DNA of 22,037 bases from Circinella minor (taxonomy: Eukaryota; Mucoromycota; Mucoromycetes; Mucorales; Lichtheimiaceae), in NCBI GenBank assembly GCA_016758965.1, contig JAEPRB010000439.1, positions 1 to 22,037 of the forward strand. Reading direction: 5' to 3'. Positions 9,837 to 20,200 of the stretch are shown one piece after another; the stretch's first letter is position 1, and each line of letters opens with the position of its first letter. Under the pieces are notes generated by a model. The model saw only the letters and a list, made by a program, of their open reading frames with translations, did not search any database and had not been told where the DNA came from. A program made the position numbers and the translations under genes.

Positions 9837-10059
9837 ATGTAGAAAATGAATAAAATAAATGATTTTTATATAAAACGCAGTAATATTTAATGGACTATTT
9901 TTTTTTGCATAAATTGTTTTTATTTATTGAGGATATTAAATTTTACTAGACCATTGAGAATGTTTGGGTACACCAATTACCAAAAAAAGATAACTCTCTG
10001 CGCTGGTCTTAAAAGTTATGTTCTGATTGCTCTGGATGTTCTGGTTTTTTCCCATGGTG
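9837..10059. other. Accessory-side terminal region of TE-A
   Basis: Non-coding. Read on the minus strand from 10059 it begins CACCATGGGAA, then has short repeats of CAGAACAT, then TTTAAGACCAGCGCAGAG and a T-rich block ending in TTTTTGG. The same order occurs at 11697 onward in TE-B. Confidence 0.6.
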
Positions 10060-10060
10060 A

Positions 10061-10501
10061 CCTTCTCAACAACCACAGCAACCACAACAACCATCACTTA
10101 CAACGACATCCATCTCTCTCCCTTTTTTCCCACTACCACCACCCATACAAAGTCTAGCACCAGCACCAACACCAGACCAATTGCCTGTACCAACCCACAA
10201 AATGTCTTGTAACACAGTCACACTTGATATGCTTTGGCATGAATGGTACTATGGCTTGGCTGGCGGTCCTTCTGTTGAAGAATTAAAACGTTTGTACCAT
10301 GTTGAATGGCGTCGAGAAACAAAAGAACGTAGATTTTATAATCGCAGACATATCATTATTAAAGGCATTAAAAATTATGCTGCACAACACAGACTGACTA
10401 ATGAAGCAGCTGTCACATTATTAGAAGAAAAACGAAGTAGACAAAGAAAAACTTTACACTGGATTGCTGAAAATCCAAGTATTTTTTTAATGCATAACTA
10501 A
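10061..10501 (+). CDS. GCR1_C-domain protein, 5' end missing at TE-A border
   Basis: The frame is open from 10061, directly after the TE-A terminus, to TAA at 10499-10501. A Gln/Pro-rich segment leads into a domain starting about 10220 with LWHEWYYG, GGPSVEEL, a WR element and FYNRRHIIIKGI. That order matches the GCR1_C type of DNA-binding domain named after the yeast glycolytic activator Gcr1; related domains occur in many fungal proteins, including transposon-derived ones. The first ATG in frame is 10202, which would give a product of about 99 aa holding essentially only the domain. Because Gln-rich coding begins exactly at the transposon end, TE-A most likely inserted into this gene and removed its N-terminal part. 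Whether the remnant is expressed is unknown. Confidence 0.6.
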   Translation, partial: PSQQPQQPQQPSLTTTSISLPFFPLPPPIQSLAPAPTPDQLPVPTHKMSCNTVTLDMLWHEWYYGLAGGPSVEELKRLYHVEWRRETKERRFYNRRHIIIKGIKNYAAQHRLTNEAAVTLLEEKRSRQRKTLHWIAENPSIFLMHN

Positions 10502-11025
10502 TATTCTTTTATTTACAATTTGCTACATTTTTTTCTTTCCTACTCTCTATATGTTATAAACCTGTCTTTCTCTACTCACACAAACACATTTCATTGCCTA
10601 ACAATATTTTAGGATACTTTTGCGTCATATTTCTTTCCATTATTCTATACACCTTCTCTTTTATATTTTTTTTCACTATTCTATACACTCTTCTCTTTTA
10701 TTTCTGTTCCTTCATATTTCTTCACCCCTCTCTTTTCAGTTTTCTCTAATTTATAAGCTCACTTGATTATTCTTAACCTCAATTTCCTCATGTTCGTCAA
10801 TTACTGTTGTCGTTTTTCTGATTTTTTTTTTTAGCTAAGCTGGTCTCCCCCTAAAACATTGTATCTTTTCTTGCTGATTGTTCGGCCATTACCTACAAGT
10901 AAGTAATAAGAGCAGGTTAGTATATTTGTTACTTTGAATATTCGTGCATATTTAAATATTAAATTGTACAGTGATACTATAAATTGAAAATATATGGATA
11001 AAATGATAATCACGATTGTAACACT
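10502..11025. other. Pyrimidine-rich and AT-rich spacer, no gene seen
   Basis: It contains a short tandem duplication of about 36 bp (attctatacac...tcttttat at about 10642 and 10678) and T/C-rich DNA. No ORF or RNA gene could be supported. Confidence 0.5.
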
Positions 11026-11397
11026 TGTAATAGTGTAAGACCATTACGACGATATATTCAACCATGAGGTTGTTGATCTATATGCTTATCCGCAGAATAC
11101 TAAGGATGGATGATAGCATAGTTGAGCGCATGGTTGGATATAGAAATATTAGGATAGATATTCTATGTAGAAATGTTGATCATTGATATTAGATAAGTAT
11201 TAGTTAGACGCAATTAGCCCCTGATATCTCGACGTATATAAATAAAGGGTTTCCTGACAACCAGGAAACAGTAATCGTTTTTATTCGTATATATTTTCGA
11301 GTCCTTCTTATTCTACCTATTTTTTTATAACACGCTTCCTCAAACTGACCGATCGAACCCGATTGAAGCATACAATAATTGGTCATGCGCTATAACA
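11026..11397 (+). mobile_element. Solo LTR with 5-bp target duplication
   Basis: The 372-bp unit begins TGTAATAG and ends TATAACA, and is flanked by ACACT on both sides (11021-11025 and 11398-11402). A TATA-like TATATAAATAAA lies at 11235-11246, which sets the strand. No internal retrotransposon sequence adjoins, so LTR-LTR recombination is the simplest explanation. Its sequence differs from the LTR at 21073-21487, so it is another family. Confidence 0.7.
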
Positions 11398-11402
11398 ACA
11401 CT

Positions 11403-11696
11403 ACTCCTAGAAATGATAAACCATTTTTTTAGCTTATATAAATGATAATATATATACAAGATCTTTGAGAAATTATAAAATCCATGCTCAGGAAACATAG
11501 GATAGATCAGTATTTGTTTTGTTTTTATTCAACCTGCTTATAGTCAAACCTAACATCTATAGCAATTATGACCAAAGTACCCTCTTCCATCATAATCTCT
11601 AAGTCCCTTATATTAAAAAAGTTATACTACCATCATCCATATTCCAAAATCTACATTGATTATACTACTGATTGCTGTGTTTTCCCAGGAAATGTT
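11403..11696. other. AT-rich spacer, no gene seen
   Basis: Unremarkable DNA between the solo LTR and the start of TE-B. Confidence 0.5.
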
Positions 11697-11706
11697 CACC
11701 ATGGGA

Positions 11707-11736
11707 AGCTACCTCAGTTACCTCAGTTACCTCAGG
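11707..11736. repeat. Three 9-bp subterminal repeats (TTACCTCAG type)
   Basis: The repeats begin within 12 bp of the proposed TE-B terminus, a typical place for transposase-binding repeats. TE-A has different short repeats (CAGAACAT) at the equivalent place. Confidence 0.7.
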
Positions 11737-11901
11737 ATGTAATTTAAGACCAGTGCTGAGGATTTTCTCTTTTTGGCAAATTGTGTATCTAAATATAATT
11801 CCAAATATAACCTAGCATCAATTCATCATAGTTTCAATATTTATTTATAGATATATGGTTTTTGTTATTTTATTATTATTATTAAATAGTGGTAAAAAAA
11901 T

Positions 11902-13298
11902 TTATTGATCATTGTTTCTCGGATGGCGGTTGCGGGGTGGTTGTGAAGATGATGAAGGAGAAGCTAAACGCTTTCTCGCTCTCGTTACTTGTTGAGGTGG
12001 GGGAGAAGTGGGATCGGGAGTAGAGATGAAGGAAACAGACAAAGTTGGTTGTCGCTGTGGTTATGGTGGAGGCATTTGTTGTTGATATGAAGATGAAGAT
12101 GAAGACGAAGGCATTGGTGTTGGTGTTGACGATGTGTAAGATGGGGGAAGACTTGGGCTAGTATATTATGCGTTAATTCATCTTAATATGGTATATATGT
12201 TGTTGTCAAAATTCGTTCTCATAATAAAATTACCTTTGTTCGTCAGTGACGGTGTCAGTGCTGTCCATAACAAGACTGGTCCTATAAAATAATATCTTAT
12301 TAAAATTACATAGTTTAACATAATATAATACATAGCTTACATTGAAGAAGAGGATTCTTAGTGACGTAGTGTTGCTTGACTATTTTGGCGAGATAAACCC
12401 ATATTACCCCTATATATTTCAATTAGTGATATTATTCATAAAACAGTATAGATTGTTTTACTTACAAAAGAGTGCTTGCACCAGTAGAGGATCTACTGCC
12501 TCCCTTTTTTTATCACTAATAAATATAATTAATAAATGTATTACAAGGTTATCATTAGTATCATAAAAATATATAAATTTACCCTTTAATAGAATTATAG
12601 ACGGAATGGATAAAATAGTTGGCTATCCAGTGTTTTTCGCATCTACCAATTCGAACTTTGTACATGCGGGCGATGTTAGCTTCGAATTTTCTGACTTCGA
12701 TAGTCTTGATTGCTGTCGGGATAAAACTATATTTTACAAATGCTCTTGGGTTCTTATCCCATGCATCTTCTAAAGCTTGTCTGTGGGTTCTTGATTCTTG
12801 CAAGAACGCCTCATACATGGAGTCAAGATCGTCTTCTAAAATTCTTACTTCCTCACGTAAAAAGACAATGATGTCATTTTTGATGATTGTCTTTTTTGAT
12901 GCTGTAAATTTTGGCTTAGCAATGATATCAGCATCGCCAAACTCTCTTGCAGCATTAGGAAGTTGGTACATCTGCACCACCATTTCCCTTTCCTCTTCTG
13001 CTTTGTTCTCAGCCTCTATTTGTTGGTATTGTGCCAAGGAAATAGACTCTTGAGGCTGAAGCTGAACATCTTGTTGAGGCTGCTGATGTGCGTTAGCGTG
13101 GGGCTGCTGAGGCTGATGTTGTTGCTGAGCGGCAGGCTGCGAAATTGAATAACCAGCCACAGGATGAGGACCTACATTATTTTCAATGTTAGTTAGTCAA
13201 GTTTCGATACTAATGACTCTAGTACGAATGTCCCAAAGAATATTGTAAATATCTTGATTGGGATTGTGTGGTGGAAATGGATAATCGGAAGGATTCGT
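11902..13298 (-). pseudogene. TE-B accessory gene, paralogue of the TE-A gene, decayed
   Basis: Exons are 13298-12583, 12515-12466, 12409-12341, 12281-12234 and 12157-11902; all four introns have GT-AG and phase 2 in the reconstructed frame, as in TE-A. The protein runs: NPSDYPFPP start region, a short coil ending LTNIEN, a Gln-rich stretch (13150-13030), a helical charged segment, the block KFExNIxRMYKV plus CEKHW, a Ser/Thr-rich part, and a basic tail with RARKR ending NNDQ. Lesions: the position equal to TE-A's ATG is ACG (13298-13296); an in-frame TGA stands where TE-A has an Arg codon before LTNIEN; exon 2 is one base off, probably in an A7 run; and there are TAA codons in exons 3 and 5. 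A product from an internal ATG such as 13160 is possible but would lack the coil. Function unknown; the genomic position suggests a transposon accessory protein. Confidence 0.6.
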
Positions 13299-13493
13299 TT
13301 TAAAAAAAGTAAAATGATTGTAAAAAAAAAGAAAAAGAAAAAAAAAGAAAAGAAAAATGAGGCGCGTTACCTACTGGAGTCTGAGATTTCAACACGTTTC
13401 ACACAGCCTTGCTGACACTTTCTTCAATTTGCTATAAAAGCTGGATCACCAAGTCATTATTGCTTCATTATCTACTACTTTATTTTTTTTTAC
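13299..13493. promoter_or_regulatory. Putative bidirectional promoter of TE-B
   Basis: A 195-bp spacer lies between the divergent genes. Read toward the accessory gene it has TGTGTGAAACGTGTTGAA (about 13406-13389) and AACGCGCC (about 13368-13361), matching the order of motifs in the TE-A spacer. A long A/G-rich run (13320-13358) lies on the accessory side. Confidence 0.45.
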
Positions 13494-15441
13494 CATGCTC
13501 CATTATACACGAAAAGATCCCCACATTGTTCCCTTCCAAAGAAGCAAGCTGAATTTGATGCTCATGTTATCCAGTGTGGTATGTTAGATTAATATTGGTA
13601 ATCATATACTTACTTTAAATACTTACCTTCTTAAAATATGGCTTTATGTGTAGAACAACGTCGTAGAAGTTATTCAGTGATAACACAAAGACATACAAGT
13701 GTTTCTAACAGCCAGCCCTCGATTGATGATTACATGGATACCACTGAGTATGATTACGGTGGCCCAGAACAGCCCTATGTTGGTGAAGAAGTCAGGAATA
13801 ATGGTAATCAAAGTAATGAGGAAGCCGTTATCCACGAAGAAATAATGGATAAGGATGTCGATAGTGCAACTCCTACTGCTGTTGAACAAGAAGATAATAA
13901 TGATGATTATAACACTGACAACAATTACGAAACTGACGAAGAAAATAATGATGAAGACCAGGAAGAAAGTTTCGAGACCGAACAACATGTGGATGAGATG
14001 TATAGAGACGCTGATGGAAATTATGTCGATCCATGGACCCTTGAAATGCCACCATGTACCACTGTCCCTATTGATTACATTGAATATGGTCAAGCACCTT
14101 TGGATACACATGAAGAAATAAGCTTCGAGATCTATAGCTGGATACAAGAGCATAATGTCAGTAGAGCTGGTCATGAAGATTTAATCAAGCTATTGAATAA
14201 GCGAATCAAGAGTGAAGAGGGTTTTGGTAAGTAAATATACATAACACAATTATATAATTCATGAAGGAGTTGTTATTAGAAGAAAAACAGGCAAAGTACC
14301 TTTATATAGTCCCAAAAAATGTGAATCGCGTCTAGATAAGATGTTTAATCTTGAAGAAACTAAATACCATATGTGCCCCGATGGTTGTCGACTTTTCCCA
14401 GAAAATTCAAAAGCTCCTTGCTCTTGTGGTAAACCCCAATTTAAGAATAGAAAACCTATGAAGACTATGTCATATTTCCCACTCGCAAAACAACTGTCAA
14501 CATTTGTTGCAGACAACAACACCTGTAACTTACTTTTGGAAACCCATGAACCATCCGAAGAGGGAGCATTAGAGGATATTTTCAATGGAAAAGTATTCCG
14601 TGATCGTAAACAAGAATTATTCCCTAACAACCTTGATATTCCCATTTCATTGTTTATCGATGGATTCAGTGCATTTAAAGGAAGCAACGGTTTAAAGATG
14701 ACGATTCTACACATTGTTGTATTAGGTTTGCCGGCTCAAGAAAGGTAATTATTTTTTCATAATAATAAACAGATTGTCTATGATGTATTATATAAATGGT
14801 AGTTAATAATTAGTTAAATATATAGATACAAGAAAGAGCATATGCTTCAAGTTGCAATTATTCCAGGTGACCATAATGGCGACTTGTATACCTTTCTGAG
14901 GCCACTATTAAATGAACTTCGAACCCTTGAAGCAGCCGGCATGAGAGTTACTTGTCTGGATGGTATATTCTCCTTTAATGTTCATTTAATGCTTACCAGT
15001 GGTGACATCATTGGTGTTCAAGAAATCTGTCACCATACTGGTCATACCTCGCAGTATGGTTGTCGCCAGTGCCGGATTAAAACAATCCCTCATGTCAGTC
15101 CTTCTGGCAATGGGACTGGTCATTATTATAGTGGAAGTGCTGCTATGTTCTCTCCTAGAGAGATTAACGAATTCACTGATGGCAATAAGGTATAAGTCAA
15201 ACCAACAACATCTTTTTTTTTATATATACCATTTTATCTTACCTAGTGCAATATTTTATTCTTTTTTTGGATAATAGGGATTTGGGATCAAGAAGGCAAC
15301 CGATTTTGCCTCCCTACAATCATTCCACGGTTATATCTTCTTCGGCCTGGATGAGTTACACCTGATAGGAACAAATTGCAGTAGGAAGATATGGCTAATG
15401 ATTTCAGGCGAATACAAAAAGGTGAACTGCACAATCGAGCT

Positions 15442-15458
15442 ACCTAAACAGGTTTGCA
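15442..15458 (+). repeat. Left target-site duplication of the LINE (17 bp)
   Basis: ACCTAAACAGGTTTGCA, repeated exactly at 20979-20995. Confidence 0.95.
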
Positions 15459-15647
15459 GAGACTACTGTCGAGTACCACGCGCGGCGAATTCGAACCCTT
15501 TTTATACCTTTTTTTTATATTTACCCCTACAATCTACTTCCCCCCATTTCTAAAAATAAAATCAACATAATTAACACAAACAAAATTACACATCACCAAT
15601 CGTCAATCAAAACGCGCTCCAACACCTGTAATATAGAAGTACAACTC

Positions 15648-17216
15648 ATGGCGCCAGCCATAAATAGTTCCAAGAGACGTGCCTCTAAATTACCTACGTG
15701 CATTACATTAATTCCTCCTTCTAAAAAGGCCAACATTACTCAAGATCACATCAATCACGCCATATTAGCTTCCGCGGAATCATCACAAGAACTTCTAATG
15801 TCCACCTCGCCTCGTTCTCATTCTCCAACACCGCATGATCGGCGCACCACCCGTAATCACAACACAACAGTTCCTAAATCTTTTTTAGATGAACTAAACA
15901 GAATGAGAACCGATTTGTCCCGATATCAGGAAACCACTTCTAACCGATTCAACACCCAAAATAATCAAATGATTATTTTACAAAATCAAAATGAAGAAGT
16001 CCTTTTGGGAACGCAACATGTGCTCAAAGAAAATCAAGAATTAAGAACTGAACTGGAGAACTTACTTGCAGAACATGCCTCCGTCAAACAAGAATTGGCA
16101 GAAGCACGTGCCCTAGTTCAACAATTACGTCAAACCCATACACAAGAAGATGTGAGCCAAGACATGCAGGAATATACCCCTGATATCACTGCAGAAATGG
16201 AATGTCAACGACAGTTCCCAGGCTTGGAGGCATCGCACCATGCACCTTCCAAAGATGATCTACCCGCAGTCGAACAAAAAATTCGCCAACAAATAAAACA
16301 ACAGAAACAACAGAAACAACAACAACAAGCAACATTAGCCAAAAAACTATCATATGCTCAAATCACCAATACAAAACAAAATAAAACTCACAAAAACACC
16401 AAAAAACCCTCACAAAACAATAAAAAAATAATCAAAACACCAACAGCAGCAATGGTTGCTTGGGCTGGTCGTGGATTCCAACCCATCGACCCAAATACAC
16501 CTCAAGGTTACACTTTTGTGTACCTTAACAGCCCATATCGTATGCCGCATAATGAAGTGCATAAGCGATTGACAATTATGGGAATCGCCCAAGCTCGTAT
16601 TCTTGATGTGCACTTCCCTACCAAAGGCATAGTCGGTCTAATGATTCATTGCTCATTTGAATCAGACCTTAAAGACTCCTTAAAAAAAGGGGGCATCACT
16701 CTAGTGGAATTCAATCCCCTTGCCTCGTCGACAATCATGGACCCAAAACACGCAACCACCACCATCACCAAAAAAAAACAAATGGCAAAGGATATACACC
16801 AACGTCGTATCCTCCGCACCTGTCTCAACATGCCTCAAGCATATCTGGGATTTGCAATTATGCGATTCTTTTCCGATGATCAATATAAAGGTCCCCATAA
16901 GGTTCCTCACAGCATGTTTGTTGAATTCCAACACCATAGACTAGCACTGACTCGTCGCCGATGCGAACTAACACCTGCTGAAGCAGCATCTGCATTCCAC
17001 AAACCAACATCTGAAACAACACCCACCAGCCACAAAGACCTCATTAACAACAACACAAACAATACAAACAACAATAACAACAATAATAATAATAATAATA
17101 CAGCAACACAACCAACAACACCAAAAGAAAGTGAGGATACTGTCATGGTTAGTCCTGATAACTCCACCACCACCACTAACACTACCACCGAAGTCTCAGC
17201 ACCATCACATAATTAA
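15648..17216 (+). CDS. LINE ORF1 protein (coiled coil + RRM-like region)
   Basis: Intact, 522 aa. It is the RNA-binding partner that packages LINE RNA with the ORF2 enzyme. Residues about 78-165 form a long coiled coil (LDELNRMRTDLS, then ENQELRTELENLL). Residues about 205-225 are Gln/Lys-rich. From about 265 to 415 there is a folded, RRM-like region with AWAGRGFQP, a GIAQARILDVHFPTKGIVG segment and FVEFQHHRLALTRRRC. The C-terminal about 70 residues are Asn/Thr-rich with a run of 11 Asn. No CCHC knuckle is seen. The start ATG 15648 (MAPAINSSK) gives the longest frame; the stop TAA at 17214-17216 overlaps the ORF2 start by one base (TAATG), which suggests coupled termination-reinitiation. Unlike ORF2 it carries no nonsense codon. 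Confidence 0.85.
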   Translation: MAPAINSSKRRASKLPTCITLIPPSKKANITQDHINHAILASAESSQELLMSTSPRSHSPTPHDRRTTRNHNTTVPKSFLDELNRMRTDLSRYQETTSNRFNTQNNQMIILQNQNEEVLLGTQHVLKENQELRTELENLLAEHASVKQELAEARALVQQLRQTHTQEDVSQDMQEYTPDITAEMECQRQFPGLEASHHAPSKDDLPAVEQKIRQQIKQQKQQKQQQQATLAKKLSYAQITNTKQNKTHKNTKKPSQNNKKIIKTPTAAMVAWAGRGFQPIDPNTPQGYTFVYLNSPYRMPHNEVHKRLTIMGIAQARILDVHFPTKGIVGLMIHCSFESDLKDSLKKGGITLVEFNPLASSTIMDPKHATTTITKKKQMAKDIHQRRILRTCLNMPQAYLGFAIMRFFSDDQYKGPHKVPHSMFVEFQHHRLALTRRRCELTPAEAASAFHKPTSETTPTSHKDLINNNTNNTNNNNNNNNNNNTATQPTTPKESEDTVMVSPDNSTTTTNTTTEVSAPSHN

Positions 17217-17218
17217 TG
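17214..17218 (+). promoter_or_regulatory. TAATG stop-start overlap between LINE ORF1 and ORF2
   Basis: The TAA of ORF1 and the ATG of ORF2 share their A. Stop-start overlaps of this kind are used for termination-reinitiation in some non-LTR elements such as SART1. There is no other obvious way to start ORF2 on one mRNA. Confidence 0.6.
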
Positions 17219-20200
17219 AGTGACCTTTTAAAGATTGCTCAACTAAATGCATGTGGTATTGATAGATCACCAGATGTAATAATTAATTATTGTATACAAC
17301 AAAAAATTGACATTTTATTATTAACCGAAACTAAACTTTTATATGGAAAACTCAAAACACCATGGACGCAAATTCACAATTATGCATGGAAATCAGGCAA
17401 CGTGATGGCGGGTTTTGGCAGGCTAACACTCCTCATCCGTCCTGATTTTCCTTACCATGTTCATCCTCATCCAAACCCCAATCGCTATGTACTCACCTGT
17501 AGCATTGGGCCATACACTTTCCACTGTCTATACCTTCCGCCACAACTCACCTTATCCGAATATACTCTTATCCTCAACCAACTCACCATCGACACCAACA
17601 CCCTCATCTTCGGCGACCTCAACACACGATTACATCATAGAGTTGGCGACCACAATTTCAATTCTCGCAAGCCAATCCTAGAACAATGGATGTCTGATCA
17701 TGGCCTAGAAGTGTGGAATGAAACATTAGCATACGGTATCATGACCTTCTACAGACCTAATAATGGTACCAGCCTCATTGACCTTTTTATTTCTTCACCC
17801 TCTGCTGTAGTATCACCATCCATGACCATATGTGATCACCTTACCTTTGGATCTGATCATCATCTATGTTTATTCAACTTATACACACCTACTCCTCTCG
17901 AACGACTACCAACACCAAATGCACCATGCCAACAATGGAAGCTACAACGTCTACATGAAGAGGATGTCTAGACGGTCTATTTTGATGAGTTTACTCACAA
18001 TATAGCACCGATTAGTGCCGAGATTGACCATCATCTTGAGCATAATGAACTGGATTTAGAAGCTGCTGAAAACATAGGTAACTAGATCACTAAGGCTATC
18101 TATGATGCACTCGACAACAGTGTTACGCGCACCAAAGTACGACCAAAGCATTGGAAATGGTTCTGGACAGAAGAGCTTCAACAATTTGCTGAAGAACGCC
18201 AGCAGAAATACGTACGTTGGAAATACACACCTGGCACCATAAATAGGTCTGTATTATGGAAGGCCTTTACCGATGCTCGAGAATCACTCCGTCTCGCCAT
18301 TCGACGTTCTCGTACCCAGAATTGGCGTGCTTTTTGTTCAAGAATGCAAAGGAATTAGGAATCAGAAACAAATATGGTCATTAAACGGATGTGTAGAAAT
18401 CGCCAATCCATCACCTCATTCTCCCATCCTGCTGGCCCTGCTCATGCCACGGAAACTTTGGTCACTCATCTTGCAACTGTGTTTGGCGGTGACAGTACCA
18501 CACCACCACGACCACGCTTCGACTAGCTCGATGACGTGGGTGAAAACCCATTTACAATTGACTGCATCAAAAAGGTCATTCGTAAAGAGCTCCCTGCTCG
18601 CAAAGCTCCGGGTTCTGATCATATCACCAGTGAAATACTCAAACCAATTGTCATCCCTCTTGCACAAATCCTGTCGTCCTTTCTATTCCTTTGTTGGTGC
18701 TGGACATACTTGCCGCTTGCCTGGCGCACTGCTCAAGTTGTCCCTATATATAAAAAAGGCGACCCTACCCAAGCATCAAATTACAGACCTATCAGCCTCA
18801 CTAGCACATTTCGTAAAATTGTTGAACGCTGCCTATTACCTGTTATTCTCAATCAGATGCCCACTTTGGATATCACCCAAGGTGGATTCCGTAATAGTCG
18901 TGGTGCACTTGACCAAGCTTATAACCTCCATATGCTGATGCAAAATTACGAAGAAGAATTTGATGAAAAAGTGGTGGTCGCTTTCCTCGATATCAAGGCC
19001 GCATATGATTTTGTTGACCGGCAAGTGATCTGGGGTGCATTAGAAGATCATTTACAACCAGCATTACTTGACTTGCTTAAGCACATGTTCAATGATGTCT
19101 CGATTTCAGTAATCATGAAAAACCATCAATCTCATTCCATCAGACCCCATCGTGGTGTTCTCCAAGGCTCTATTCTCAGCCCAATTTTATATGTCGTTTT
19201 TATTGATTCACTACCGAAAATGTTGCGTGCCAACTACTCTCACCAAACCATGTCCATCAACACTGTTCCCCTTAACAATCATACAGAAGCATCCGCACAA
19301 CACCCAACACGTATACTACACCATAATCATCGATCTCGTCCAGATACCAGCATCACCAAAATCAATACTCTGATGTATGCCAATGATGTTGCAATCATCG
19401 CCTCACCAGAAGAACTTCAACATTTACTCCACCTCACTCAACAACACTCGGAACAATATAGCTATCGTTGGCACCCAGCAAAATGTCAAATTATTAATAG
19501 TGATAATCATCAGTTTTTTTTATATGATGAAGAAATAAAAAATGTGGCGTGGTTCAAGTATCTCAGAATACTATTTACTAGTACAGATATAGACACCGCC
19601 AGATTGCTACAACACAACACCACCAAAACAATCGCGGCAATGAATCTTTTTCATTCTATTGGTGTCAATCAATATGCTCTTGGTCTAGGATTATCCCTGC
19701 GTATATATAGATCGTTTATTCGCCCAATTATGGAATATGGCCTCGCAATTATCCACCTTATCACCGAACATAAAGAGCTAATTGAAAAAACACAAAAAAG
19801 ATGCATTAGATTAATATTAAACGTTTCTGACCCCACTGCTACCACACCAACAATCGTCCCTCTTCATTTAGCTGCTTTACCTGACATGAAGCTCCGTGCA
19901 AATATATTACAATTTAAATTTATTGAACGTGCACATTCAATTCCACCAACAACATTACTAGCATGTGTTGTCGACTCATTACTACGGCGCGACCAACCTG
20001 ATCACCAATGGCCAAGACTATTGAGAAATAAATTATGGAAAGAAAAAAAAAGAATTATTCGCCAACTCCAACCTCAGCCAACAAACCTATCAGCATAAGT
20101 AATTGACAGTCACCTACAATTGGAACTCCAACAACGAAAAGAAAAATTTTCAACAGTGGCGCGAGCGCTCCCGGAACAGAAATGGGACCCAATTTTATTT

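Larger units (their letters stand above)
5236..10059. mobile_element. TE-A: two-gene tnp2-type transposon, decayed
   Basis: The unit consists of a minus-strand zinc-finger/acidic gene (8274-5236) and a plus-strand accessory gene (8453-9836) facing away from each other. The right terminus is placed at 10059 because the sequence there, read inward on the minus strand (CACCATGGGAA...), aligns with the left end of TE-B at 11697. About 100 bp of subterminal sequence can be aligned, including TTTAAGACCAG and a T-rich TTTTTGG block. The left terminus was not found; 5236 is only the end of the recognised gene. The tnp2 catalytic part is missing, so this copy could not move itself. A palindromic element (5616-7780) is inserted into it. 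Confidence 0.6.

Noticed and set aside
13674..14174. Long antisense open frame opposite the tnp2 acidic exon
   Set aside because: It mirrors the Asp/Asn/Glu-rich coding strand as Ile/Val/Phe codons; no start context, splice pattern or motif supports it.
14227..14266. Frame end at 14234 taken as the real end of a small acidic protein
   Set aside because: A GTAAGT donor and an AG acceptor 40 nt apart join it in phase to the Cys-rich tnp2 exon, so it is an exon end.
17969..18526. Reassignment of TAG as a sense codon, because the first four breaks in LINE ORF2 are all TAG
   Set aside because: The same frame also carries TAA and TGA further on, and the active-site change YAND shows ordinary decay. 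Kept only as a test in the findings.
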